DNA of 14,786 nucleotides, taken from assembly GCA_964528575.1 (NCBI GenBank), contig CAZGTQ010000224.1, forward strand, positions 1 through 14,786, written 5' to 3'. Within the stretch, counting starts at the first letter, position 1; each line of letters opens with the position of its first letter. Source of the DNA: CAZGTQ01 sp964528575. GTDB taxonomy: Bacteria > Planctomycetota > UBA1135 > GCA-002686595. The notes beneath the pieces were generated by a model that had not been told where the DNA came from, ran no database searches, and saw only the letters and a list, made by a program, of their open reading frames with translations. This document shows positions 5,754 to 12,990 of the stretch, in pieces. A program made the translations under genes and the position numbers.

Positions 5754-7406
5754 TCACGGGGCCGACTCACGGGGCGCCGGCGCGTCGTCGTCGACGTGCA
5801 CCAGCAGGTGCTCGCTCGGCAGCGGGTCGAGCTCCCCCACCAGCTCCTCGATCCAGCCGCGGCCGAGGCGCGCGACGATCTGCAGCGTCGTCCACGTCGC
5901 CTCCTGCGGGAGCTCGCGCGGGTAGAGCACCTGCGTGACGCGGCGCAGATGGCGGCGGCCCTTGCCCGCGCGGTTCGCGTGCACGCGCTCGGCGCGTGCG
6001 CAGATTCGTTCGACGAGCGCGCTCACCTCGTCCGCCGTGCGCCGCAGTTGCAGCGCGAGGCCGCGGTCGACGTGCGCCAAGGCGTGGCGTCGCTCGCGCA
6101 GCTCGTCCGCCGCGCGCTGCGCGATCGCACGCAGCTCCGCGACGACCGGCGGCACGTTCTCGTCCTCGCTCGCGCTGTGCGCACCGCGCGCGCGCAGCAC
6201 GTCCTCGACGCCGAGGTCGAGCCGCTCGAGCGACGTGCGGCACTCGCGCGTCACGAACGTCGCGCCCAGCCGCGGCACGAACGGCGTCGCGGGCAGGCCC
6301 GCGCGCGCGCGCAGCGGTGCCGTCGCGGCGTGGCGAGCGAGCGCGTTCCAGCCGCCGACGTGCGCCGCAACCGGGAGCGTCGCGTCGATCACCGCGCTCT
6401 CGAGCGCGCTCCCTGCCGACCATGCGCCGGGAGCGTCGACGATCTCGGCGGCGAGCTCCGCGCCCGTGCGCGAGCCAGGCTCGTCGTCGTAGCGCAACCC
6501 GTCGCCCCCCGCGCGCAGCGCGCGCGCGCCGCCCGGACCGCCGTGCTCGACCAGCGCGACGCGTTCGAGCGGTTCGTCCCACGCGTGTCCCGCGGCGCGC
6601 ACCGCTTCGCGGCCCGCGCGCAAGCTCGCCGCGGGTCCGCCGCGCTCGACCGCGACGAGGTGCGCCAACGCGCGCGACAGGTCCTCGCGCAACCACGCCG
6701 GCTCGACGACGACGACGCCGAGCGGCCCGAGCAGCTCGAGCATCGTGCGCGTGAACGAGCGCGCCAAGCTCGCGCCCGCGCGCGGCAGGAACTCGTCGAC
6801 GGCCGCGTCGCGGTGCGCGCTCGCCGTGATGGTGTGGCGCAAGAGCTGGCGCAGCGCCGACAACCGGTGCGCGTCGTCGTGGAGCACGAGATCCCCGTAC
6901 CGACGCCACGGCGGCGACATGCTCGGGAGACCGACGCGCACCCAGTCGAGGTTCGCGTTGAGGATCCACGCGGGTTGCACCGCGTCGACGTCGTGCGCGT
7001 CCGCGCGATTCCACAGCAGCGGGACGACCGGCTGCGACCACACGCGCTCGAGCTCGCGCGCGAGCTGGGTCGCGTGGAGCGCGGACCACAGCGTGCGCAG
7101 AGGTCCCCCGAGCAACGCGGGCGCGGACGAGCACACGACGACGCTCGTGTGCGGCAGCGCGAGTCGGCGCACGGAGTCGAGGACGTGCACGTGCGGCTCG
7201 AGCGTCGCGATGCGCACTTCGAGCGCCGCGGCGAGGCGCTCGCGCTCGTCGGCGTCGAAACGCTCCGCCGGCCGCGGCACGTCCCCGATCCGCGCCGGCA
7301 CGACGATGTCGAGACCGCGCGGCCGGGGCCGGTCGCTCAGCACGGCGCGCGCGAACGCGGGCAGCGGCAGCGCGTCGAGCGAGACGTGTTCCAGCGTGAC
7401 GTGCAC
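5754..7406 (-). CDS. BshC-like protein (putative bacillithiol cysteine-adding enzyme), divergent
   Basis: BshC is assigned to the last step of bacillithiol synthesis, adding cysteine to glucosaminyl-malate. The 550-residue protein resembles the family in length and in three places. One is PALLGGPLRTLWSALHATQL (96-115), aligning with the GLLTGPLYTLYKAI-type motif. The second is PVVPLLWNRADAHD (126-139), aligning with VVPVFWIASEDHD. The third is a C-terminal LYPRELPQEATW (494-505), aligning with LFP-x-LQER. The match is loose: the usual GQQPG is replaced by CSSAP and SEDHD by RADAHD, so nucleotide-binding-like signature residues are altered. It may have another function. The GTG start at 7406 was chosen for GGAGGG three bases upstream and for 16 bp of spacing from pyrF. 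It is the last gene of the apparent operon. No bshA or bshB lies in the window. Confidence 0.7.
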   Translation of the reverse strand: MHVTLEHVSLDALPLPAFARAVLSDRPRPRGLDIVVPARIGDVPRPAERFDADERERLAAALEVRIATLEPHVHVLDSVRRLALPHTSVVVCSSAPALLGGPLRTLWSALHATQLARELERVWSQPVVPLLWNRADAHDVDAVQPAWILNANLDWVRVGLPSMSPPWRRYGDLVLHDDAHRLSALRQLLRHTITASAHRDAAVDEFLPRAGASLARSFTRTMLELLGPLGVVVVEPAWLREDLSRALAHLVAVERGGPAASLRAGREAVRAAGHAWDEPLERVALVEHGGPGGARALRAGGDGLRYDDEPGSRTGAELAAEIVDAPGAWSAGSALESAVIDATLPVAAHVGGWNALARHAATAPLRARAGLPATPFVPRLGATFVTRECRTSLERLDLGVEDVLRARGAHSASEDENVPPVVAELRAIAQRAADELRERRHALAHVDRGLALQLRRTADEVSALVERICARAERVHANRAGKGRRHLRRVTQVLYPRELPQEATWTTLQIVARLGRGWIEELVGELDPLPSEHLLVHVDDDAPAPRESAP

Positions 7407-7422
7407 GCACCCTCCGTCGCGA

Positions 7423-8358
7423 TCAGGCGCCGCTCAGCGCGCTCCGGATCGACGCGATCATCTCGTCGAGCGCTGTGGACGCGGCGTCCTGCCAGGAGCG
7501 GCCTGCGAGCTCGGGCCGCCGGTGCGCGAACGAAACGCTTCGCGACGCGGCGATCAGCGCGCCGCGCGCCGCGGCGGGATCGCCGACGAACGCGCCGACG
7601 ACGTCCTGTGCCCGTGCACCCTGCGCGCCGAAGCCGGGCACGAGGAACGGCGTGTGCGGCAGCAGCCGGCGGAACGCCGCCAGCTCGGAAGGATGCGTCG
7701 CGCCGATCACCGCGCCGACCGACGACAAGCCGCTCGCTCCGACGAGCGGCGCGCCCCAGCGCGCGACCGCGCTCGCCAGCCGATCGCTCAGATTGGGGTC
7801 GCCCGGCGTCTGGAAGTCCGCGCTGCCGGGGTTGGACGTTCGCACGAGCACGTAGATGCCTTTGCCGACGCGCGCGCATGCGTCGAGGAACGGCTTCATC
7901 GCGTCGCCGCCGAGCATCGGGTTCACCGTGATCGCGTCGCACAGGTGCGGCTCGCTCGGATCTCCCTCGCCCTCGAGGAACGCCTTCGCGTACGCCGCGG
8001 ACGTGCTGCCGATGTCGCCCCGCTTCACGTCGCCGACGACGAGCAAGCCGTGCTCGTGCGCCGCGCGCACGACGCGCTCCCACGCGACCGCGCCGTCGGC
8101 GCCGAGCTGCTCGAAGAACGCAGACTGCGGCTTCACCGCAGCCACGCGGTCGGCGGACAGCGCGACGAGCTCGACGAGGAAGTCGCCCACAGCTCGCGCG
8201 CGCGCGGCACGGTCGGCGCGCGGATCCGCCGCGATCGCGAACGGCTCGGGCAGGAGCTCGAGGTGCGGGTCGAGGCCGAGCAGACAGGGCGTGCCCTTGG
8301 CGCGGACGGCGGCGTCGAGACGATCGGCGAAGTGTCTGGACGGCGCGAGTGGGTTCAT
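7423..8358 (-). CDS. pyrF: Orotidine 5'-phosphate decarboxylase (subfamily 2)
   Basis: This enzyme converts OMP to UMP, the last step of de novo pyrimidine synthesis. The 311-residue protein is of the longer type-2 length. GLDP (28-31) binds the ribose, VKPQSAFFE (75-83) follows, and the catalytic charged network is in VGDVKRGDIGSTS (108-120), with Asp110, Lys112 and Asp115. ITVNPMLGG and VLVRTSNPGSADFQ are also typical of the subfamily. The ATG at 8358 overlaps the stop codon of the upstream DUF502 gene as ATGA, so translation is probably coupled. No other pyr gene is nearby. Confidence 0.95.
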   Translation of the reverse strand: MNPLAPSRHFADRLDAAVRAKGTPCLLGLDPHLELLPEPFAIAADPRADRAARARAVGDFLVELVALSADRVAAVKPQSAFFEQLGADGAVAWERVVRAAHEHGLLVVGDVKRGDIGSTSAAYAKAFLEGEGDPSEPHLCDAITVNPMLGGDAMKPFLDACARVGKGIYVLVRTSNPGSADFQTPGDPNLSDRLASAVARWGAPLVGASGLSSVGAVIGATHPSELAAFRRLLPHTPFLVPGFGAQGARAQDVVGAFVGDPAAARGALIAASRSVSFAHRRPELAGRSWQDAASTALDEMIASIRSALSGA

Positions 8359-9359
8359 GAGGCTTCTCTCTCGGGGCGATCGAGCGCCCGGAGAGGAAGC
8401 CGCTCCTCGTCGGAGGACTGCGCGGCGCGCGCGGACGCGGCGGCACGCAGGCTCGCCGGCACGTCGCCGGCGTATTCGCTCGACGGTATCAGCACACCTC
8501 CGGACACCGTGACGCGCAGCGCGTCGTCCACGCTGATCGGCAACGGGACCAGCCGCGATGCGGCGACGTGGATCGTGTAGCCGGTCATGGGCATGGGCGA
8601 GGAGGGTACGAAAACCGTCACCAGGTCGTCACCCGTGTGGGCGCGGAGCGAGCGCATCGAGCGGCTCGTGACGAACGCGAGGGACCACAGGTGCTCGCTC
8701 GGGTACGGGATCGCGACGACCGTGTCGAGCTCGAGGTCGCGATCGGAGAAGAAGAACTCGACGAAGCGTTTGGAGTACGGGTAGACGGAGCGGACGCCGG
8801 GAATCGCGACGAGGCCCGACTCGACCCGCGCGAAGGCGCGCCGTCCGAGAAATCCGCCGACGAGCCAGCCGATCCAGAGCACGAGGAGCACGGACATGCC
8901 CAGGCCGACGAGCGGGTGCACCCGATCCTCGACCGCGTCGCGCAGGCCCTCCTGCCCCTCCTTCGTGCCACGCTGGATCGCCAACGCGTCGAGGTCGCGG
9001 AAGAACGACTCGCGCGCCTCCCGGTAGTGGCGCACGGCGGCGAGGAAGTCGGGGCTGCGGAAGCCCTCGTTCTCGCCCTTGAAGCGCAGCTCCGCGGGAA
9101 GCGCGTCGATCTGCACGAACTTCGGGTCGTATGGCTCGACGTCGAGGTCGCGCAAGACCTTCCAGCCCAGCGCGTTGCCCTCGAGGCCCCAGTAGATGAC
9201 GTCGTTGATCGGTCCGACGACGTACGTCTTCACGAAGTTGACCAACGTCACGAAGACGAAGATCGTGAGCACGGCCGGCAGCAGCGTCGCCAGGCCGCGC
9301 AGGAACAAGCTCGTCGTCTTGCTGGTGCGTCGGGGCGGCCGGCTCGCGCGCTCGCTCAT
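8355..9359 (-). CDS. DUF502 family membrane protein with an enlarged inter-helix region
   Basis: DUF502 proteins are bacterial (and plant COV1-like) membrane proteins of unclear biochemical role. The 334-residue protein has a basic N-terminus, a first membrane helix at about 20-43 and a second at about 150-171. Family motifs follow: IPGVRSVYPYSKRFVEFFF (186-204), VVAIPYPSEHLWSLAFVTS (214-232), TVFVPSSPMPMTGYTIHV (248-265) and VSGGVLIPS (285-293). The family is usually nearer 200-220 residues. About 100 polar residues between the two helices, probably outside the membrane, and a charged C-terminal tail account for the excess. A perfect AAGGAGG (9363-9369) lies three bases before the ATG. It sits between hemW (54-bp gap) and pyrF (4-bp overlap). 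Confidence 0.85.
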   Translation of the reverse strand: MSERASRPPRRTSKTTSLFLRGLATLLPAVLTIFVFVTLVNFVKTYVVGPINDVIYWGLEGNALGWKVLRDLDVEPYDPKFVQIDALPAELRFKGENEGFRSPDFLAAVRHYREARESFFRDLDALAIQRGTKEGQEGLRDAVEDRVHPLVGLGMSVLLVLWIGWLVGGFLGRRAFARVESGLVAIPGVRSVYPYSKRFVEFFFSDRDLELDTVVAIPYPSEHLWSLAFVTSRSMRSLRAHTGDDLVTVFVPSSPMPMTGYTIHVAASRLVPLPISVDDALRVTVSGGVLIPSSEYAGDVPASLRAAASARAAQSSDEERLPLRALDRPEREAS

Positions 9360-9362
9360 CGT

Positions 9363-9369
9363 CCTCCTT
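9363..9369 (-). promoter_or_regulatory. Strong Shine-Dalgarno AAGGAGG for the DUF502 gene
   Basis: A full anti-16S complement lies three bases before the ATG. It stands out because most genes in this window have weak or no ribosome binding sites, and it fixes the start at 9359. Confidence 0.7.
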
Positions 9370-9413
9370 CTTTCGGCAGGACGAGCGCGCCGCCCGAGTC
9401 GGGGGCTGCGCGA

Positions 9414-10601
9414 TCACGTTCCGAGCGCGAGGAAGCGCGCGCCCACCGCGTCCGCGAGGGGCAGCCCCGCGTCGGTCAGACGCCAGCGGCCTTCGTCGAG
9501 CTCCAGTACCCGCTCGCGACCCAGAGCCTCGGCGAGCGCGACCGCGGGGTCGTGCGCCGTCTCGAATCCGGCCGTCCGGCGGGCGCGGGCCGGATCGACG
9601 CCGCTCGTCGTGCGCAGACCGAGCCACCACGTCTCCGCCAGGCGGTGCAGCGGCTCGAGCGTCTCGCTCCAGCCGAGCTCGGGCGCCGACTCGGCCGCGT
9701 CCACCTGCTCGGTCCAGCGCGCGAGCGAGCGCGGATTGCCGCTTCGCCGGTGGCCGACCTTGCTCGCGGCCGAGGGTCCGATACCGACGTAAGTCCCGTT
9801 CTCCCAGTAGTTCAGGTTGTGCCGGCAGGCCGCGCCGGGACGCGCGAAGTTCGAGATCTCGTAGGCCTCGAGACCGTGCTCGGCCGCGACGCGCCGCGTC
9901 AGCCAGAAGAGCTCCAGCTCGAGCTCGTCGGGCAGATTCCGAAGACGCCCCGCGGCGGCCTCGCGACCGAACGGAGTGCCCGGCTCGAGGGTCAGGTTGT
10001 AGGCCGACAGGTGCTCTGGGCCGAGCGCGAGCACGCGCCGGAGCGTGCGCTCCCAGCTCACCGCGCTCTGGCCCGGAAGCCCGTAGATCAGGTCGACGCT
10101 CATCCGTCGCGCCCCGGCCGCGCGGGCGGCCTCCCACGCGCGCAAGCACTGGTCGGCATCGTGGACGCGCCCGAGGAAGCGCAGCGCTTCGTCGTCCAGG
10201 CTCTGGAACCCGATCGAGAGGCGGGTGACGCCGAGCTCGAGCAGGCACGCCGCCTTCTCCCGCGTGAGGCTCTCCGGGTTGCACTCGGCAGTGACCTCCG
10301 CGGCCGAGCGGCGGAATCCGGTGATCCCCTCGAGGCCGTCGAGCAGCCGCGCCAGCAGCTCCTCGCTCAGCAGCGACGGCGTGCCGCCGCCGAGGAAGAC
10401 GGTGCTCGGGAGCGCCGCAGCGCGGCGCTCCGCCTCACGGAGCATCGTCGCCACGGTCGCCGCGTGGTCCTCGCCGGCCGCCTCGAGCGAGAAGAAGTCG
10501 CAATAGGGGCACTTCGTCTCGCAGTACGGCAGATGCACGTACAGCGGGGTCCCGGCGGAGGCCTCGAAGCGCGCCGGAGCGGAGAGCTGAGAGCCCGTCA
10601 T
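9414..10601 (-). CDS. hemW: Radical SAM family haem chaperone HemW
   Basis: HemW is a radical-SAM protein that binds haem and is thought to insert it into respiratory proteins; it was long mis-annotated as oxygen-independent coproporphyrinogen oxidase HemN. The 395-residue protein has the cluster motif YCETKCPYCDF (26-36, Cys27, Cys31, Cys34), FLGGGTPSLL (69-78), AECNPESL (105-112), LSIGFQSLDD (128-137) and DLIYGLPGQ (170-178). The HemW-specific CRHNLNYWENGTYVGIGPSA (259-278) contains HNxxYW, which separates HemW from true HemN. The ATG at 10601 lies 29 bp after the sigma-factor stop codon, so the two are likely co-transcribed. The C-terminal winged-helix-like region is present. Confidence 0.93.
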   Translation of the reverse strand: MTGSQLSAPARFEASAGTPLYVHLPYCETKCPYCDFFSLEAAGEDHAATVATMLREAERRAAALPSTVFLGGGTPSLLSEELLARLLDGLEGITGFRRSAAEVTAECNPESLTREKAACLLELGVTRLSIGFQSLDDEALRFLGRVHDADQCLRAWEAARAAGARRMSVDLIYGLPGQSAVSWERTLRRVLALGPEHLSAYNLTLEPGTPFGREAAAGRLRNLPDELELELFWLTRRVAAEHGLEAYEISNFARPGAACRHNLNYWENGTYVGIGPSAASKVGHRRSGNPRSLARWTEQVDAAESAPELGWSETLEPLHRLAETWWLGLRTTSGVDPARARRTAGFETAHDPAVALAEALGRERVLELDEGRWRLTDAGLPLADAVGARFLALGT

Positions 10602-10630
10602 CGGGCCGTCTTCGTACCTCTGACTTGCGG

Positions 10631-11578
10631 CTAATCGCCGCTCATGACCTTGTAGAGCTTGCGCAGCGCGTCGCGTTCGATCTGACGCACGCGCTCGCGC
10701 GTCAACCCGACGATCTTGCCGATCTCCTTCAGCGTCATCGGCTCCGACTCGACGCCGCTGCCCAAGCCGTAGCGCAGGCGCAGGATCGTCGCCTCGCGCT
10801 CGTCGATCGCTTCGAGGAGGTGCTCCAGTCTAGCCAGCAGGTCCCGATTGAGGATCTGGTCCTCGGGGTTCTCGATCCGCCCGTCCTCGACGGAGTCCCG
10901 GTGTGTCCCGAGCGCATCGAGCGAGAGCTGCGGGCCGATGCCGGTCGACTGGATCGTCTTCTTGAGGATCGGCCAGCTCTCCTGGGGGATGCCGATCTCG
11001 TTCGCAACCTCTTCGATGTTCGGGATCCGACCCAGCTTGAACGTGAGCTCCTGGCTGACCGAGCGCCACTTCGAGACCAGCTCGGCCATGTAGCCCGGCA
11101 CCCGCACCGAAGCGACCGTGTTCGTGAGCGCGCGCCGGATCGCCTGCTTGATCCACCACGTCGCGTACGTCGAGAAGCGGCACCCCGCCTCGGGATCGAA
11201 CTTCTCGGCCGCCTTCATCAGGCCGATGTTGCCCTCCATGATCAGGTCCTGGAGGGACAGGCCACGGTCCATGTACTTCTTCGCGATGGACACGACGAGC
11301 CGCAGGTTCGCGCGGATCATGTGCTCGCGTGCACCGATGTCCCCACACTGGATCCGACGGCCCAGCGCGCACTCCTCCTCGCGGTTCAGGAGCGGGACCT
11401 CGTTGATCTCCCGGAGGTAGGTTTCGAGGCAACGCTCGGCAGAAATGGCACGACTCCTGGGTTCCGCGGGGATGGGGACGGTGGCGCTCGGACGGCGGCG
11501 CCCACCGCTCGGACGAGTCCCTGATCGTCCCCCGCGCGAGCCGTTCTTGAGCCCCCCGGGACAGCGTCGCGCCTGCAC
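10631..11578 (-). CDS. RpoD/SigA-type RNA polymerase sigma factor (sigma70 family)
   Basis: This sigma factor directs RNA polymerase to promoters. It has regions 1.2 to 4.2 without the large region 1.1. Numbered from the GTG at 11578 (315 residues), region 1.2 is at about 50-78 (CLETYLREINEVPLLNREEE). Region 2 at about 85-155 includes NLRLVVSIAKKYMDRGLSLQ, GNIGLMKAAEKFDP and FSTYATWWIKQAIRRAL. Region 3 is at about 152-230. Region 4 ends with the helix-turn-helix LKEIGKIVGLTRERVRQIER (283-302). The start is uncertain. The GTG gives a basic, low-complexity N-terminus; no ATG, GTG or TTG follows before region 1.2; longer options overlap the divergent gene. An ATT at 11446-11444 preceded by AGGAG would give 271 residues. 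Primary versus alternative sigma cannot be settled, as other sigma genes are outside the window. It probably heads the hemW-DUF502-pyrF-bshC operon. Confidence 0.9.
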   Translation of the reverse strand: MQARRCPGGLKNGSRGGRSGTRPSGGRRRPSATVPIPAEPRSRAISAERCLETYLREINEVPLLNREEECALGRRIQCGDIGAREHMIRANLRLVVSIAKKYMDRGLSLQDLIMEGNIGLMKAAEKFDPEAGCRFSTYATWWIKQAIRRALTNTVASVRVPGYMAELVSKWRSVSQELTFKLGRIPNIEEVANEIGIPQESWPILKKTIQSTGIGPQLSLDALGTHRDSVEDGRIENPEDQILNRDLLARLEHLLEAIDEREATILRLRYGLGSGVESEPMTLKEIGKIVGLTRERVRQIERDALRKLYKVMSGD

Positions 11579-11639
11579 TTTCTTCGACCCGTCTGCTAGC
11601 TTGATGCGCCGCCCTTCCGAGGTTGCGGCGCGCAGCCCG
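11579..11639. promoter_or_regulatory. 61-bp divergent promoter region between the sigma factor and the HPr fusion
   Basis: The two genes are transcribed away from this gap if the chosen starts are right. For the plus strand, tgcTAGCTT (11594-11602) resembles an extended -10 element (TAnnnT), with a weak TGCACT (11574-11579) 17 bp upstream. That would place the transcript start near 11609, beyond the ATG at 11604 and before the one at 11640. For the minus strand I find nothing stronger than chance. Confidence 0.35.
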
Positions 11640-12947
11640 ATGCCCGAACTCTCACTCGAGGAGCTCGTCGAAGAGCGCGACTTCACGGAGATGCTGGCGA
11701 GCCACTCCGAGGAGGTGTTTCGGCTCGGCAACACGTTGCTCACGCGTGCCGACCAGCCCTGGAACAAGCGGCACTACTTCCAGCTCGTCATGGCCGCCGA
11801 CACGCTCGAGTCCTACCTCGACGACTTCGGCGCGCGTCTGAACCGCACGTTCTGCTTCTTCGGCGAGCTGGTCGCGTCGCTCCGCGGCTTCGCATCGGCC
11901 GGGTACAGCGTCACCCACCTGTCGGGCAGGCTCGACTCCTACGGCGTGCTCCGCCACTTCGACGCGCAGGGCTCGGCGGCGCTCCAGGCCTCGGTCGAGC
12001 GTGTGGAGCGTTTCCTCCGCGAAGCGATCCGCACGATGCTGCGCGCGTTGTTCGACGAAGCCTACGACCTGGGCGTCTCGGTCACGTCGTCCGCCTGGCC
12101 GGAGGAGAGCTTCGCGCCGGTCCTCGCACGACAGCGCTTGCCGCGCAACCTCGATCTCGGCGAGATCCACGACGAGCGGCAGAAGATCGCCGAGGTCTCG
12201 TCGAAGTACCTACAAACGCACCAGGTGCTCGCTCGCCTGCGGATCCACCCGATCGAGGACGCCGCCGTGCGCGCGCGCTTCCTGAGCGACGTGTGCACCG
12301 AAGAGCGCGCCCGCGTGTACGAGGCGATGGTCCACAACCTCCAGTCCGCCTACGACACGTACATCAAGAACACGGTCCTCGAGGCCGAGGACGAGCGGCT
12401 GCCGCAGCTACGCGGCTTCGTCTCCACCGCGCTCCACCTCCTGGAGGCGACCACCTACCTGACGCATTTCTACGAGCGGCACGAGGACGACATCCGCAGC
12501 GAGGCGGCGAAGGAGCGCATCGCGCGGTTGATCGACCGCGCCGACGTGCAAGCGATCCTCCTCAACGAGCTGCTCACGTGGGCGGACCGCTCGATGACGT
12601 GCGGACGCGACCTCGCTCACGAGCTCCTCCCGCGCTACACCAATGCACAGGAGCTCCACGTCGAGCTCACGGACGATCTCGTTCTGCACGCGCGTCCCGC
12701 GGCGCTGATCGTCGAGATCGTCAACCGTTACGGCACGCCGGTGGAGATGGAGGTCGGCAAGCACCGCTGCAACGCCGCCTCGATCCTCGAGCTGCTCGTC
12801 ACGGTCGGCTCGCACCCCGACGAGAAGCGCTTCGTCTTCCTCGGCGACGAGCGACCGCTCCGCGACATCGGCGTCCTCTTCCAGTACGGGTTGGGCGAGT
12901 CCGGCGTCGACACGCTCCCCGACGAGCTCGCGTACCTGCGCAAGTGA
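11640..12947 (+). CDS. HPr-domain protein with a large N-terminal domain of unknown function
   Basis: This is the only convincing plus-strand gene. It is 435 residues from the ATG at 11640. The last ~98 residues (338-435) form an HPr domain: VLHARPAALIVEIV carries His350, matching the phosphoryl-accepting His15, and CNAASILELLVTVG carries Ser381, matching Ser46, the HPr-kinase site. The spacing, 31 residues, is the same as in canonical HPr. The preceding ~337 residues look largely helical and charged (for example AAKERIARLIDRADVQAILL), with no membrane segment or motif I recognise. Free HPr is about 85-90 residues, so this is a fusion. A phosphotransfer-regulated adaptor is inferred, not shown. 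An ATG at 11604 would add 12 residues, but the promoter-like hexamer beside it favours 11640. No Shine-Dalgarno sequence is visible. No EI, EII or HprK gene is nearby. Confidence 0.85.
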   Translation: MPELSLEELVEERDFTEMLASHSEEVFRLGNTLLTRADQPWNKRHYFQLVMAADTLESYLDDFGARLNRTFCFFGELVASLRGFASAGYSVTHLSGRLDSYGVLRHFDAQGSAALQASVERVERFLREAIRTMLRALFDEAYDLGVSVTSSAWPEESFAPVLARQRLPRNLDLGEIHDERQKIAEVSSKYLQTHQVLARLRIHPIEDAAVRARFLSDVCTEERARVYEAMVHNLQSAYDTYIKNTVLEAEDERLPQLRGFVSTALHLLEATTYLTHFYERHEDDIRSEAAKERIARLIDRADVQAILLNELLTWADRSMTCGRDLAHELLPRYTNAQELHVELTDDLVLHARPAALIVEIVNRYGTPVEMEVGKHRCNAASILELLVTVGSHPDEKRFVFLGDERPLRDIGVLFQYGLGESGVDTLPDELAYLRK

Positions 12948-12950
12948 CGG

Positions 12951-12964
12951 GCCCCTCCGGGGGC
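12951..12964. terminator. Short GC hairpin between convergent genes, possible terminator
   Basis: GCCCC-tccg-GGGGC begins three bases after the HPr-fusion stop codon, in the 43-bp gap between convergent genes. The stem is only 5 bp, although all GC with a compact tetraloop, and no T-run follows, so any intrinsic termination would be weak. Confidence 0.4.
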
Positions 12965-12990
12965 GTCCGTCCTCCGTTCGCCGCGGTTGC

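Noticed and set aside
3346..5757. An 803-codon minus-strand open frame spanning both parA and the cysteine desulfurase
   Set aside because: Only the part below 4500 is the desulfurase; the upstream part is an out-of-frame, Arg-rich reading of parA, whose true frame (4527-5555) has all ParA motifs. It is not a fusion protein.
5355..7931. An 858-codon plus-strand open frame
   Set aside because: It is antisense to parA, the bshC-like gene and pyrF, with Arg/Ala-rich low-complexity translation and no motif. Long antisense frames are expected from codon bias in GC-rich DNA.
9414..10601. Oxygen-independent coproporphyrinogen III oxidase HemN
   Set aside because: The HNxxYW motif and the 395-residue length mark HemW rather than HemN.
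8568..10634. A 688-codon plus-strand open frame
   Set aside because: Antisense to hemW and the DUF502 gene, both well supported by family motifs; its translation is compositionally biased.
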